In this document: one piece after another, positions 15,782 to 23,782 of the stretch
Position numbering within the stretch: position 1 is the stretch's first letter
How the letters are laid out: each line of letters opens with the position of its first letter
NCBI RefSeq assembly: GCF_000718025.1
Contig: NZ_JODS01000012.1
Coordinates: 1-64,000 of the forward strand
DNA from: Kitasatospora purpeofusca
GTDB lineage: Bacteria > Actinomycetota > Actinomycetes > Streptomycetales > Streptomycetaceae
Direction: 5' to 3'
Length of the DNA: 64,000 nucleotides
The notes under the pieces: model-generated
Told to the model about the DNA's origin: nothing
Databases searched by the model: none
The model's input: the letters and a program-made list of their open reading frames with translations, nothing else
Made by a program: the position numbers and the translations under genes

Positions 15782-18433
15782 TCAGTGGGGTGCGGCCGGC
15801 GGTGCAGTGACCGCCCGCGGTGCGGTGGCGGCCGGCGTTGCGGTGACCGTCGACGGTGCGGTGGCGGCCGGGCCGGTGAACGGGAGGAACGGGGTGCCCG
15901 CGAAGGCCGTGCCCAGGGCCAGCAGCACCCCGGCCGATCCGGTCGCGAGGTCGGTGGACAGCCGCAGCAGCTGATCGCCGGGGAAGGCCAGGCGGCCCAG
16001 GTAGGGCACCTGGTGGAGCGCCAGCAGCGCCCGGTGCCGGTCGAGCAGTCCGGCGCCGGCCCGGTCCGCCGGGCCCCCGTCGGCACGCCCGCCGGTCAGC
16101 GCCAGGTAGCCGATGAGTCCGGCCCGTCCGTTGAAGAGGCCCGACTGGATCACGAACTCCGGCTCGGCGGCCCTGCGGATCAGCGCCTGCCGTTCGGCCG
16201 GCGCGGCGGCGGGCCGGTGGCGGAGCAACGCGGCCAGGGCGATCCCGATCCCGGCACTGCCGGTCTCGATGTAGGGCAGGACCCGGCGCCGGTCGACCAC
16301 CTGGAGGGTACCGTCGCTCACCTGGACGCAACGGGCGAGGTCGAGTTCGAGCAGGGCCTCGGCGCGGTCCAGCAGGCTGCGGTCGCCGGTGTGTTCGTAC
16401 AGCCGGACCAGTGCGAGGGCGGCACCGGAGGAGCCGGCCAGCAGCCCGGCCGCGCCGCCGCCGTGCTTCTCCCAGGCGCTCGCGGCGGCGCCGGCCGCGT
16501 TCAGGGCCTCGTCCAGCAACCGTTCGTCGCCGGTGGCGCGGGCGAAGTGCAGCAGGGTGAGCGCGATCCCCGGCCCGCCGGAGGACAGCGTCGGTACCGG
16601 CGCCGAATCGCCGTCGGCGGGGTGCCCGTCCAGCCGGTGCAGCAGTTCCAGCGCCCGTTCGCGCTCGCCCAGCAGGTCCAGGACGTACGCGACGCCGTGC
16701 CCGCCGTGGTAGAGGCCGGGCGACGTCCCGCGGCCGACGGCGGCATCGGCCAGCCACCGCACGTGTGCGGGGTCGATCTCGGCCCCGGTGCTGTGCAGGG
16801 CGTAGAGCACACCGGCCGCGCCGTGCGCCAGACCCAGCCCGCCCCGGGTGAACTGGGCGACGTCGCCCGGGAACAGGCGGTCGGAGCGGTCGGGGGTGGC
16901 GGCCGCGGCGATCCCGGCGGCGAGCGAGTCGCGGATCGCCGGCCAGTCGGCGACCGGCGCCTCCAGCAGCGCGCGGGTCTCGGAGCGACCCTCGGAGAGT
17001 TCCGGTCGGGGCGTGCGCCCGTCGCCGGGGGTGCGGCCGAGCAGGCGGCGGACGTCGTCGGTGTAGCCGGGCGGCACCGGGAAGCGGCGCTCGACGGCGT
17101 CCGCGAGCTGCCCGGCCTTGTCGGCGTCCAGGGCGGTGAGCTGGACCAGCGGGTAGAAGAGCCAGAGCCGCAGCGCCGCCAGCGCGTACCGGTCCACGTC
17201 CGTCCCGGTGTGGCCGGGCGGGGCGGTGAAGCCGGCGGCGCCCAGCGCGGGGCGCAGGAAGTCGTCTACGGTGCTGGCGAGTTCGAAGTCGATCAGGCAG
17301 AGCTCGCCGTCCGGCCGGATGATCAGGTTGCGCGGGTGGAGGTCCCCGAAGACGACGCCGCGCTCGTGGATCGCGGCCACAGCGCGTTCCACCTGGTCGA
17401 CGACGGCCAGGGCGTCGCGGGTGTACCCGGCGACGGACTCCTCGTCGGCGTCGGGGTGGATCAGCGGGTAGCGGGCCGTCAGCCACTCGCTGAGGGACTG
17501 CCCGGCGACGTACTCCTGGACCAGGAACTCGTGCTCCCAGGCCGTCAGCAGCCCGTGCTCCCGGGGGACTCCGGGCACGCCGGCCAGTCGCGCCAGGACG
17601 GCGTGCTCGTTGCGCAGCCTGGTCACCGCGTCGACGCCGCGCTGGTCCAGCCCGGCGAACGGCCGGGCCTCCTTGAGCACCAGCTGCGTCCCGTCCTGCC
17701 CGTCGCGGGCCAGGTAGACGCCGCCGGCGTTGGAGAAGTGCAGGACCCGCTCGACGGTGTACGGGAGTCCGGTGTCCTGCGGTGCGGCGCGCTCCGCGAC
17801 CGCCTCGGCGATGCACTCCGGCACCGGTGCCCAGGGCGGCACCGAGAACGCGGCTCCGCGCACGTCCGGCACGAGCCGGCCGTCCGGTCCGGCCAGGGCG
17901 AGTACGAGCTCCCCTGCGTCGTTGCGGCAGTAGCGTTCGGCGAACCCGCCGTACCTCAGGTACAGCGGCCCGTCCTTCCAGCACAGGTCGCTCAGGATGT
18001 ACGCGCCCCGGTGGCCGGCCAGCAGCGGGCCGAGCCCGTCGAGGCAGCGCTGCAGCTCGGCGTCGTCGACCGGGTAGAGGGTGCAGAACTTCCCGCTGGA
18101 ACCGCGGGGCGCGTACTTGGAGTTCTGCACCTGGAGGATGGGCAGTCCGCGCAGGAACTTGAAGGTGACGCGCTCCCGCAGGCAGAAGGCGTGGACGGTC
18201 TCCAGCACCTCCTCCGCGGTCCCGAGGCAGGCGGAGACGTGGATCTTCCAGCCCTGGTCCGGGATCCGCACGCCCGCCGGACGCACCACGGCCCACATCT
18301 CCAGGTCCCCGCGCTCCCAGCCCTCGGGCAGCGGCCGGGTGACGGCGGCGAACTCCTCCTGCGCTCCCCAGCGCCGGGGCGAGTCGTAGAAGAGCGGGTC
18401 GGCGTAGGCGTAGGCCTCGTAGCGGTTGTCCAA
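15782..18433 (-). CDS. lanKC: Class III lanthionine synthetase LanKC (RamC/AmfT-like)
   Basis: Trifunctional enzyme of 883 residues, the usual length. It phosphorylates Ser/Thr of the precursor, eliminates phosphate and cyclises Cys onto the dehydro residues. The lyase domain (1-220) begins NRYEAYAYADPLFYDSPRRW, as in RamC-type proteins. The kinase domain (about 225-490) has Lys254 in LVLKEARP, catalytic Asp364 in VFGDLHPRNL and Asp382 in LIDFELA. The cyclase-like domain (about 500-870) has GLFNGRAGLIGYLAL where zinc-type LanC proteins carry Cys and His ligands, so it lacks the zinc site, as is normal for class III. The start is a TTG at 18433 with GAGGAGGG 6 bases upstream; the frame stays open to about 19180 but that part is repetitive and not conserved. 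First gene of the locus. Confidence 0.93.
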   Translation of the reverse strand: MDNRYEAYAYADPLFYDSPRRWGAQEEFAAVTRPLPEGWERGDLEMWAVVRPAGVRIPDQGWKIHVSACLGTAEEVLETVHAFCLRERVTFKFLRGLPILQVQNSKYAPRGSSGKFCTLYPVDDAELQRCLDGLGPLLAGHRGAYILSDLCWKDGPLYLRYGGFAERYCRNDAGELVLALAGPDGRLVPDVRGAAFSVPPWAPVPECIAEAVAERAAPQDTGLPYTVERVLHFSNAGGVYLARDGQDGTQLVLKEARPFAGLDQRGVDAVTRLRNEHAVLARLAGVPGVPREHGLLTAWEHEFLVQEYVAGQSLSEWLTARYPLIHPDADEESVAGYTRDALAVVDQVERAVAAIHERGVVFGDLHPRNLIIRPDGELCLIDFELASTVDDFLRPALGAAGFTAPPGHTGTDVDRYALAALRLWLFYPLVQLTALDADKAGQLADAVERRFPVPPGYTDDVRRLLGRTPGDGRTPRPELSEGRSETRALLEAPVADWPAIRDSLAAGIAAAATPDRSDRLFPGDVAQFTRGGLGLAHGAAGVLYALHSTGAEIDPAHVRWLADAAVGRGTSPGLYHGGHGVAYVLDLLGERERALELLHRLDGHPADGDSAPVPTLSSGGPGIALTLLHFARATGDERLLDEALNAAGAAASAWEKHGGGAAGLLAGSSGAALALVRLYEHTGDRSLLDRAEALLELDLARCVQVSDGTLQVVDRRRVLPYIETGSAGIGIALAALLRHRPAAAPAERQALIRRAAEPEFVIQSGLFNGRAGLIGYLALTGGRADGGPADRAGAGLLDRHRALLALHQVPYLGRLAFPGDQLLRLSTDLATGSAGVLLALGTAFAGTPFLPFTGPAATAPSTVTATPAATAPRAVTAPPAAPH

Positions 18434-18460
18434 CGGAACCCTCCTCGTGGCGGGGCCGGA

Positions 18461-18546
18461 GCGGGCGGGGCGGGTGGAACGGGCAGGGCCGGTGGTGCGG
18501 GCGGGGCGGGTGGAACGGGCGGGGCCGGTGGTGTGGGCGGGGCGGG
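18461..18546. repeat. 36-bp tandem repeat just upstream of lanKC
   Basis: Two complete copies (18461-18496 and 18497-18532) differ at one base, followed by a partial third to about 18546. The unit begins GCGGGCGGGGCGGGTGGAAC. The array starts 28 bp upstream of the lanKC TTG, in its leader or promoter. On the minus strand it would be C-rich RNA with no strong self-pairing. Confidence 0.8.
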
Positions 18547-19224
18547 CGGCACGGCGTGCGGAGGGGCGGGGCGCCGCGGAGCACGGTGCGCCGCGGGCAC
18601 GGCGGAGGAACGTGGTGGAGCGGACGTGGTGGCACGCGGCCGTCCGAGGGTCGCGGGGCGCGGCGCGGACGGACGGGGTCGCGGTGCGGCGTGATGCCCC
18701 GGTGACGGCGGGGCGGGGAGAGCGAGGACCGGGCCGGCCGGGGGAATCGCGGTCGTCCTGGGTCGTACGGATCGGGAGCCGCCCCGGCGGTCGGAATCCG
18801 GTATGGCGATGCGGCCCTCCGAATAGTGGGCCCGCCTCGAATTCTCCGCAACAGCGCATGTTCGGGCCGGGAGTCCCGCGCAATGCACCCGGCTCGCGCT
18901 CGGTCGCATTTCCGGCGGAGGGCGCGCCGCCGTGCGCCACCCGACCTCGCCGACCGCCTTCACCCGGTGAGCGGCGGACCGACGGGGGTACGCGAACGCT
19001 CCCCCTGCGACGGTCGCGCTCCGCCGCTGGGCAGGCCGTTCGAGGGCCGCCGGACCGGGACGGTCCGAGCACGATCGAACCCGCGACAGAGCGGAGGCCG
19101 ACCCCGGCCCGCTCCGGCCGGCCCCCGGCGCACTCCCGGCGGACGAAGCGCCCCCGACGACGGCACCCCGGCCGCACGAATCGGTCATTTCATCGGACAG
19201 AACCGAACGCGATCGAGTTGATCA

Positions 19225-19252
19225 TATTTCTGTTCTATTTCAGTAGTATTTC
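19225..19252. promoter_or_regulatory. Three TATTTC direct repeats at exact 11-bp spacing
   Basis: TATTTC occurs at 19225, 19236 and 19247 (GAAATA on the minus strand). A one-helical-turn spacing of direct repeats is typical of sites for SARP-type activators. The islet is AT-rich and lies about 790 bp upstream of lanKC. Whether it belongs to the lanKC promoter is inference. Confidence 0.45.
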
Positions 19253-19477
19253 GGGAGCCTCTGAACTTTGTTCTTCCTTGACCATCGGACCGGCTCATCG
19301 GAATGACTCGTTCGCACAAGTCCGGCCCCGGACGAACCTTCCGTCCGTCGGGCCCCGATCGACCCTTCCGAAACGAACCGACGGAAGTGCTCTCCGGCCC
19401 CCGGTCCCGCGGTATTCCGTCGGAACCCCGGGTTGCCCCGGCCCGCAGCCGGACTGCCGGAACGCGCAGAGCCGCGC

Positions 19478-21667
19478 TCAGCCGGGCTCGTGGATCTGCT
19501 GGAGGTCGTCGAGCAGCCCCGCGAGCCACACCGCCACGTCCACCGCGTGCAGCGACACCCGTCCGTCGGAACCGGGAGCCGGTCCGCCGTCGAGTTCGGC
19601 CACCAGCGCGGCGCGGGCCCGGGCGACGGCCGGGTGCGCGGCGCCCGCCGGCTCGCGGGCGCGCAGGGCCGCCGCCTGGCGGCGGAACGCCGCCGCGACC
19701 TCGTCCGCGTGGCCCACCAGCACCCGCGCCCCGCCCCGGTGGGGTGCGGCCGTCCCGGGCGGGATACGGGCCAGCAGCGGTTCGGCGCCCCGGACGGCGT
19801 GCTGCCCGGCCAGGACCGCCGCCTGCCAACTGGGCCCGTCCCCGGCCGGGTCGTGCCGTTCGCAGCGGTACTGGGCGTACATCGCCTCGGTGAGCAGGGC
19901 GGAGGTCCGGGCGCGGCGCAGCGCCCCGCCCGGACGGCCGGTGCCGGTCAGCACGGCGACCGTCTCGCGCAGCGCGTCCGCGCTGTCCTCCAGCAGCGCG
20001 GCGGCGCGCCGGCGCAGGTCCTGGGCGCCGCCGCGGGGCCAGGCGCAGAGCCCGGCGAGGAGGCCGATCGCCGCCCCGGTGGCGACGTTGACCACCCGGG
20101 CCTCCGCCAGCCGCCAGCTCGCGGGCGCCAGCTGGGTGAAGACGAGGGCGACCACCAGGGTGAAGAGCCCCTGGCCCCAGGCCTGTCCGAGCGCGGGTCC
20201 GGCGGTGAAGGCGATCAGCATCACCGGCGGCAGTGCGAGGGCGTAGACCAGCGGGTGCTCCCCCACCGCCAGCAGCACCGCGGCGGTGGCCGCGGCGCCC
20301 AGCGCCGTCCCGACCAGCGCGGGGCGCAGGGTCATCCGGGTGTCGGCGGCGCTGGTGCGCATCAGGGTGAGCGTGGCGAGCAGCACCCAGAAGCCGTGCG
20401 ACAGGTCGAGGCCGCCGGCCAGCAGCCGGGCCGCGCCCAGGGCGCCCGCGGTGCGCAGGGCGTTGCGGAAGGCGACCGAGCGCGGGGTGAGGTTGGCCCG
20501 GAACCGGTGCCACCGGAGCAGCGGGGCGGGGTCGTAGGCGTACCAGAACGGTCCGGGCCGCTGGTCGGCGGGCGTCTCGTCGGGCGGCAGCGGCGCGCGG
20601 CGGCCGACCCGCACCGCCCGGACGACGAAGCGGGCGCCCTCGGCCGAGTCCAGGGCGGCGGTGCCGAGCGCCGGTCCGGCGCGATCGGTGTGACCGGTGC
20701 GACCGGTGCGACCGGGCCGGGGCTCGGCGGCCCGGGCGGCGTCGAAGGCGGCGAGCTCGCGCTCGAGGACACCGTTGTCCGGCACCGGGCCCGTACGGGG
20801 CAGCCCGGCGGCGGCCGCGCGCAGGGCCTGCGCGGTGACGGCGGTCAGCCGGGCCGCGCCCGGGTAGGGCCGGGCGAGCCGGAGGATCCGCAGCAGCTGC
20901 GGGCCGGCGTAGCGGAGGGCGGCCGCGCAGTGGGTGAGGGCGCGGTCGACGGCGCCGGCCCCGGCGGGGCGCTCCATCACCGGGACCCGGCTGAACCGAA
21001 GCTCGTCCAGGCGGGCGCGGGCCCGGTCGGCGGCCGCGGTGACGGCGCCGGGGGCCGCCGACCGGCCGTCGCAGGCGTCGGCGGCGAGGTCCGCCAGCTC
21101 TGCCAGGGCGAGGGCGGCGCGCGCCAGCCGGCCCCGGTAGTCCGGCGGCGCCGGCTCCGGCCACAGCAGCAGTTCGGCGGCGGCGAGCAGCAGCAGGCCG
21201 GCCGTCACGCCGAGCAGCCGCTGCGGCAGGGTGTCGGGGCTGTAGGGCGGGAAGCACGGGAGGATGTAGAGGAGTTGGAGGCCGTTGGCCAGCCCCACCA
21301 TCCGGGGGCCGCCGACGGAGCCGTAGGACACCGCGAAGCCGACGCCCACCATGCCCAGGGCGGCCGCCCAGGAGTGCACGGCCAGGACGGTGCCGAGGCA
21401 GACCAGCGCCCAGGCCGCCGGGAGCGTCCACAGGATCGTCCGGGCCCTGGTCCGCGCGCTGCCCTCGACCCGGGCCAGCACGCCGAGGGCGATCGCCGCG
21501 AACAGCGCGTAGGTGGCCGACACCGGGCGGTCCAGGCCGTAGCGGAAGGTGTAGAACCCGGCGCAGGCCGCGGCGGTGACCCGGACGGCGCGGTGCACCA
21601 CCGCCGGGGCGGGGCGTACCCGCCGCGGCCGCTCCGCACGGGCCGTGCGCTCCGGCGACCGGCGCAT
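19478..21667 (-). CDS. FUSC-family membrane protein
   Basis: Large membrane protein of 729 residues related to the fusaric-acid-resistance/aromatic-acid exporter (FUSC) group. It has two clusters of hydrophobic segments, at about 25-170 and 430-570, each followed by a long soluble part, the duplicated layout of the family. The second cluster holds the typical FRNALRTAGALGAARLLAGGLDLSHGFWVLLATLTLM..T stretch. Such proteins export aromatic carboxylic acids or related weak acids. ATG 21667 has a GCGAGGTG ribosome site. No HlyD-type partner is adjacent. It runs in the same direction as lanKC but 1 kb upstream of it, so a link to the lanthipeptide is unproven. Confidence 0.8.
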   Translation of the reverse strand: MRRSPERTARAERPRRVRPAPAVVHRAVRVTAAACAGFYTFRYGLDRPVSATYALFAAIALGVLARVEGSARTRARTILWTLPAAWALVCLGTVLAVHSWAAALGMVGVGFAVSYGSVGGPRMVGLANGLQLLYILPCFPPYSPDTLPQRLLGVTAGLLLLAAAELLLWPEPAPPDYRGRLARAALALAELADLAADACDGRSAAPGAVTAAADRARARLDELRFSRVPVMERPAGAGAVDRALTHCAAALRYAGPQLLRILRLARPYPGAARLTAVTAQALRAAAAGLPRTGPVPDNGVLERELAAFDAARAAEPRPGRTGRTGHTDRAGPALGTAALDSAEGARFVVRAVRVGRRAPLPPDETPADQRPGPFWYAYDPAPLLRWHRFRANLTPRSVAFRNALRTAGALGAARLLAGGLDLSHGFWVLLATLTLMRTSAADTRMTLRPALVGTALGAAATAAVLLAVGEHPLVYALALPPVMLIAFTAGPALGQAWGQGLFTLVVALVFTQLAPASWRLAEARVVNVATGAAIGLLAGLCAWPRGGAQDLRRRAAALLEDSADALRETVAVLTGTGRPGGALRRARTSALLTEAMYAQYRCERHDPAGDGPSWQAAVLAGQHAVRGAEPLLARIPPGTAAPHRGGARVLVGHADEVAAAFRRQAAALRAREPAGAAHPAVARARAALVAELDGGPAPGSDGRVSLHAVDVAVWLAGLLDDLQQIHEPG

Positions 21668-21801
21668 CGCACCTCGCTCCCGTGTCCGCGTGGGGTGTGC
21701 CGCCCCAGCGCGGGAGGCCGCCGCCGGGGACGGGGTCGGACCCCTTCACCGTAGGACGCCGCCCGGCCCCGGCGCTTCCCCAGCCACCACGCTCCCGGGC
21801 G

Positions 21802-23505
21802 TCAGCGCTTCCGGAGGCAGAGCACCACGGAGCCGAAGTCCTGCGCGAGGTTCCCGGTATCGGCGGCCCAGGCCGGGACGGCCTCCGGACAGCTCGTGGG
21901 CGCGGGCGCGGCGGCGGGCGCGGGCGCACCCGCCGCGGCCGACGCTTCCAACCGCGCCAGCACCGTGAAGTACTGGTCGCCCTTCTCGTCCCGCAGGGCG
22001 CCACGGACCGACATCGGCCCGCACGGCATGGTGAGCCACTTCGGGTGGTCGTAGTCGAGCGAGCTGCCCCGCTTGAGGATCTCCTTGCCCACGCAGTCGC
22101 CGGCCCGGGCCGCGGTGACCTCGTCCTCCAGCAGCGGGCTGAACACCGCGACCGAGCCCGCGATCAGCCCCAGGACGAGCAGCACGCCGAGCGTGGCGGC
22201 GGTGCGACGCAGCGCGACCAGCGCCAAGCGGACCGCCCGCGGCCTCGGCAGGGTGGCCGCCGGGGAGCCGATGCCCGCGATCACCGCGCCGGTGCGGACG
22301 GCCTCCCCGGCCCGGCGGTGGACGGCGTAGAGCATGCCGCCGCGCGGGGCGGTGACCACGACGTCGCCCCGGCCCGAGACCACCTCCAGCAGTGGTTCGT
22401 CCTTCTCGACCGTGTCCCCGACCTGCTTGAGCCAGCGGACGACGGTGGTGCGTTTCATCCCGCCGGTCTCGCCGGGTATCCAGGGCAAGGTGACCGTCGC
22501 GTAGCCGGCCTTGAGCTCGCCCACCCGGGCCGCGAGCGGGGGCAGGGCCGGCGCGGGGACGGGCGGGTCCCCGGCGGGTCCGTGCGGATCCACCAGGGTC
22601 GGCGGGGCGGGGAGCACGGCGGTGGTCAACTCGGAGGTCCGGCGGACCTGCTCGTCGATCATCGCGGTCACGTCCGGCGGCAGCCAGACGGTGGCGGGGG
22701 CGGCCGAGGCGGCGGCGCAGCGCGTCAGCACCTCGGCGACGCCGGGGCGCCGCTCCGGATCCTTGGCCAGGCAGGACCGGACCAGCGGTGCGAGGGCCGG
22801 CGGGAGGCCCGCGAGGTCGGGTTCCTCGTGGACGACGTGGTAGACGACGGCCTCGGTCGGTCCCTCCCCGAACGGCGGGCGGCCGGTGGCCGCGTGGGCG
22901 AGCACCGCGCCCAGGCTGAACACGTCGCTCGCCGGCGTGGCCGGGTTCCGGAGGATCTGCTCGGGGGACATGAACCCGGGGGTGCCGATCACGGTGGTGC
23001 CGGTGAGGCCGGAGGTGGCGTCCAGGGCGCGGGCGATCCCGAAGTCGATCACGCGCGGGCCGTCCTCGGCGAGCACGACGTTGCCGGGCTTGAGGTCCCG
23101 GTGCACCAGGGAGCAGGCGTGGATCGCGGCCAGCCCCTCCGCCAGTCCGGCGCCGAGCACGGCGACCGTCGCGACGGGCAGCGCGCCGTGCCGGGCCACC
23201 ACCTCCCCCAGCGAGGGGCCGGGGATGTAGGAGGTGACCATCCACGGCGGGTCGGCCTCGGCGTCGGCGTCCACCACCTGGGCGGTGTAGAACCCGCCCA
23301 CGCGCCGGGCGGCCTCGATCTCCTGGGCGAACCGCCGCCGGAACCGCGGGTCCTCGGCGAGTTCGGGGCGGACCAGCTTCACCGCGACGGTCAGCCCGCC
23401 GGGCGAGCGGCCGAGGAAGACCCGCCCCATGCCGCCGCCGCCCAGGCGGGCGAACAGGCGGTACGGTCCGACCTCGCGCGGGTCGGTGGCGGACAGCGGC
23501 TTCAT
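21802..23505 (-). CDS. Membrane Ser/Thr kinase with a lysine-less lipoyl-like domain
   Basis: Protein of 567 residues. The kinase domain (about 14-265) is complete: LGGGGMGRVFLG, Lys43 in VAVKLV, HRDLKPGNV with Asp137, DFG with Asp154, and GTPGFMSPEQ. After a linker, residues 337-413 match a lipoyl/biotinyl domain (VVRWLKQVGDTVEKDEPLLE, then the C-terminal half VHRRAGEAVRTGAVIAGIG). At the hairpin turn the modified lysine is missing: SGRGD (377-381) replaces T-D-K-x-D. A membrane segment (about 434-457) leads to an extracytoplasmic domain of about 110 residues with four Cys (GDCVGK, MPCGP, TSCPE, VLCL) seen in other actinomycete sensor proteins. Start ATG 23505; ATG 23517 is also possible. 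Divergent from the phytase-like gene. Confidence 0.88.
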   Translation of the reverse strand: MKPLSATDPREVGPYRLFARLGGGGMGRVFLGRSPGGLTVAVKLVRPELAEDPRFRRRFAQEIEAARRVGGFYTAQVVDADAEADPPWMVTSYIPGPSLGEVVARHGALPVATVAVLGAGLAEGLAAIHACSLVHRDLKPGNVVLAEDGPRVIDFGIARALDATSGLTGTTVIGTPGFMSPEQILRNPATPASDVFSLGAVLAHAATGRPPFGEGPTEAVVYHVVHEEPDLAGLPPALAPLVRSCLAKDPERRPGVAEVLTRCAAASAAPATVWLPPDVTAMIDEQVRRTSELTTAVLPAPPTLVDPHGPAGDPPVPAPALPPLAARVGELKAGYATVTLPWIPGETGGMKRTTVVRWLKQVGDTVEKDEPLLEVVSGRGDVVVTAPRGGMLYAVHRRAGEAVRTGAVIAGIGSPAATLPRPRAVRLALVALRRTAATLGVLLVLGLIAGSVAVFSPLLEDEVTAARAGDCVGKEILKRGSSLDYDHPKWLTMPCGPMSVRGALRDEKGDQYFTVLARLEASAAAGAPAPAAAPAPTSCPEAVPAWAADTGNLAQDFGSVVLCLRKR

Positions 23506-23782
23506 CGGTGGTCCCATCGGGTGCTGCGGCTCCGGGCCGGGTTTCTTTCGGGTCGGGAGCGACATGATCCCATCAACGCGACGGCCGCGAAGGCGAATCC
23601 GAGGATCGGCGGCACCCTCGGCGGCGCCGGCACGGCACCGCGGGCGCCGACCGGGCCGTCCGGCGTTCAGGCGTCCTTCACCGGGACCATGACGGGGCGT
23701 CGGGCGCTCTTCCCGCAGGCGTGGCACCGTGCGGCAGTCCGAGGCTGCCGGCCGGCAGTCCGCATCCACCCGAAGGGCCGCC

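Larger units (their letters stand above)
18434..19477. other. 1-kb region upstream of lanKC, no certain gene
   Basis: Between the lanKC start and the end of the FUSC gene. The lanKC side holds a 36-bp repeat; about 19190-19310 is strikingly AT-rich for this genome, with 11-bp-phased repeats. The lanKC promoter must lie here, possibly with a long leader. In the AT-rich islet a 37-codon minus-strand frame (MSRSDGQGR...) has AT-ending codons unlike the other genes and no good ribosome site, so it is not called. No RamR-type regulator gene is present. Confidence 0.5.

Noticed and set aside
18434..19177. N-terminal extension of LanKC
   Set aside because: The frame stays open upstream, but the residues are Pro/Arg/Ala-rich and derive from the 36-bp repeat. 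The conserved domain and ribosome site place the start at the TTG.
19187..19303. 37-codon frame MSRSDGQGR... in the AT-rich islet (minus strand)
   Set aside because: It has no good ribosome site and no similarity to known leaders or toxins, and its codon use is that of random AT-rich DNA.
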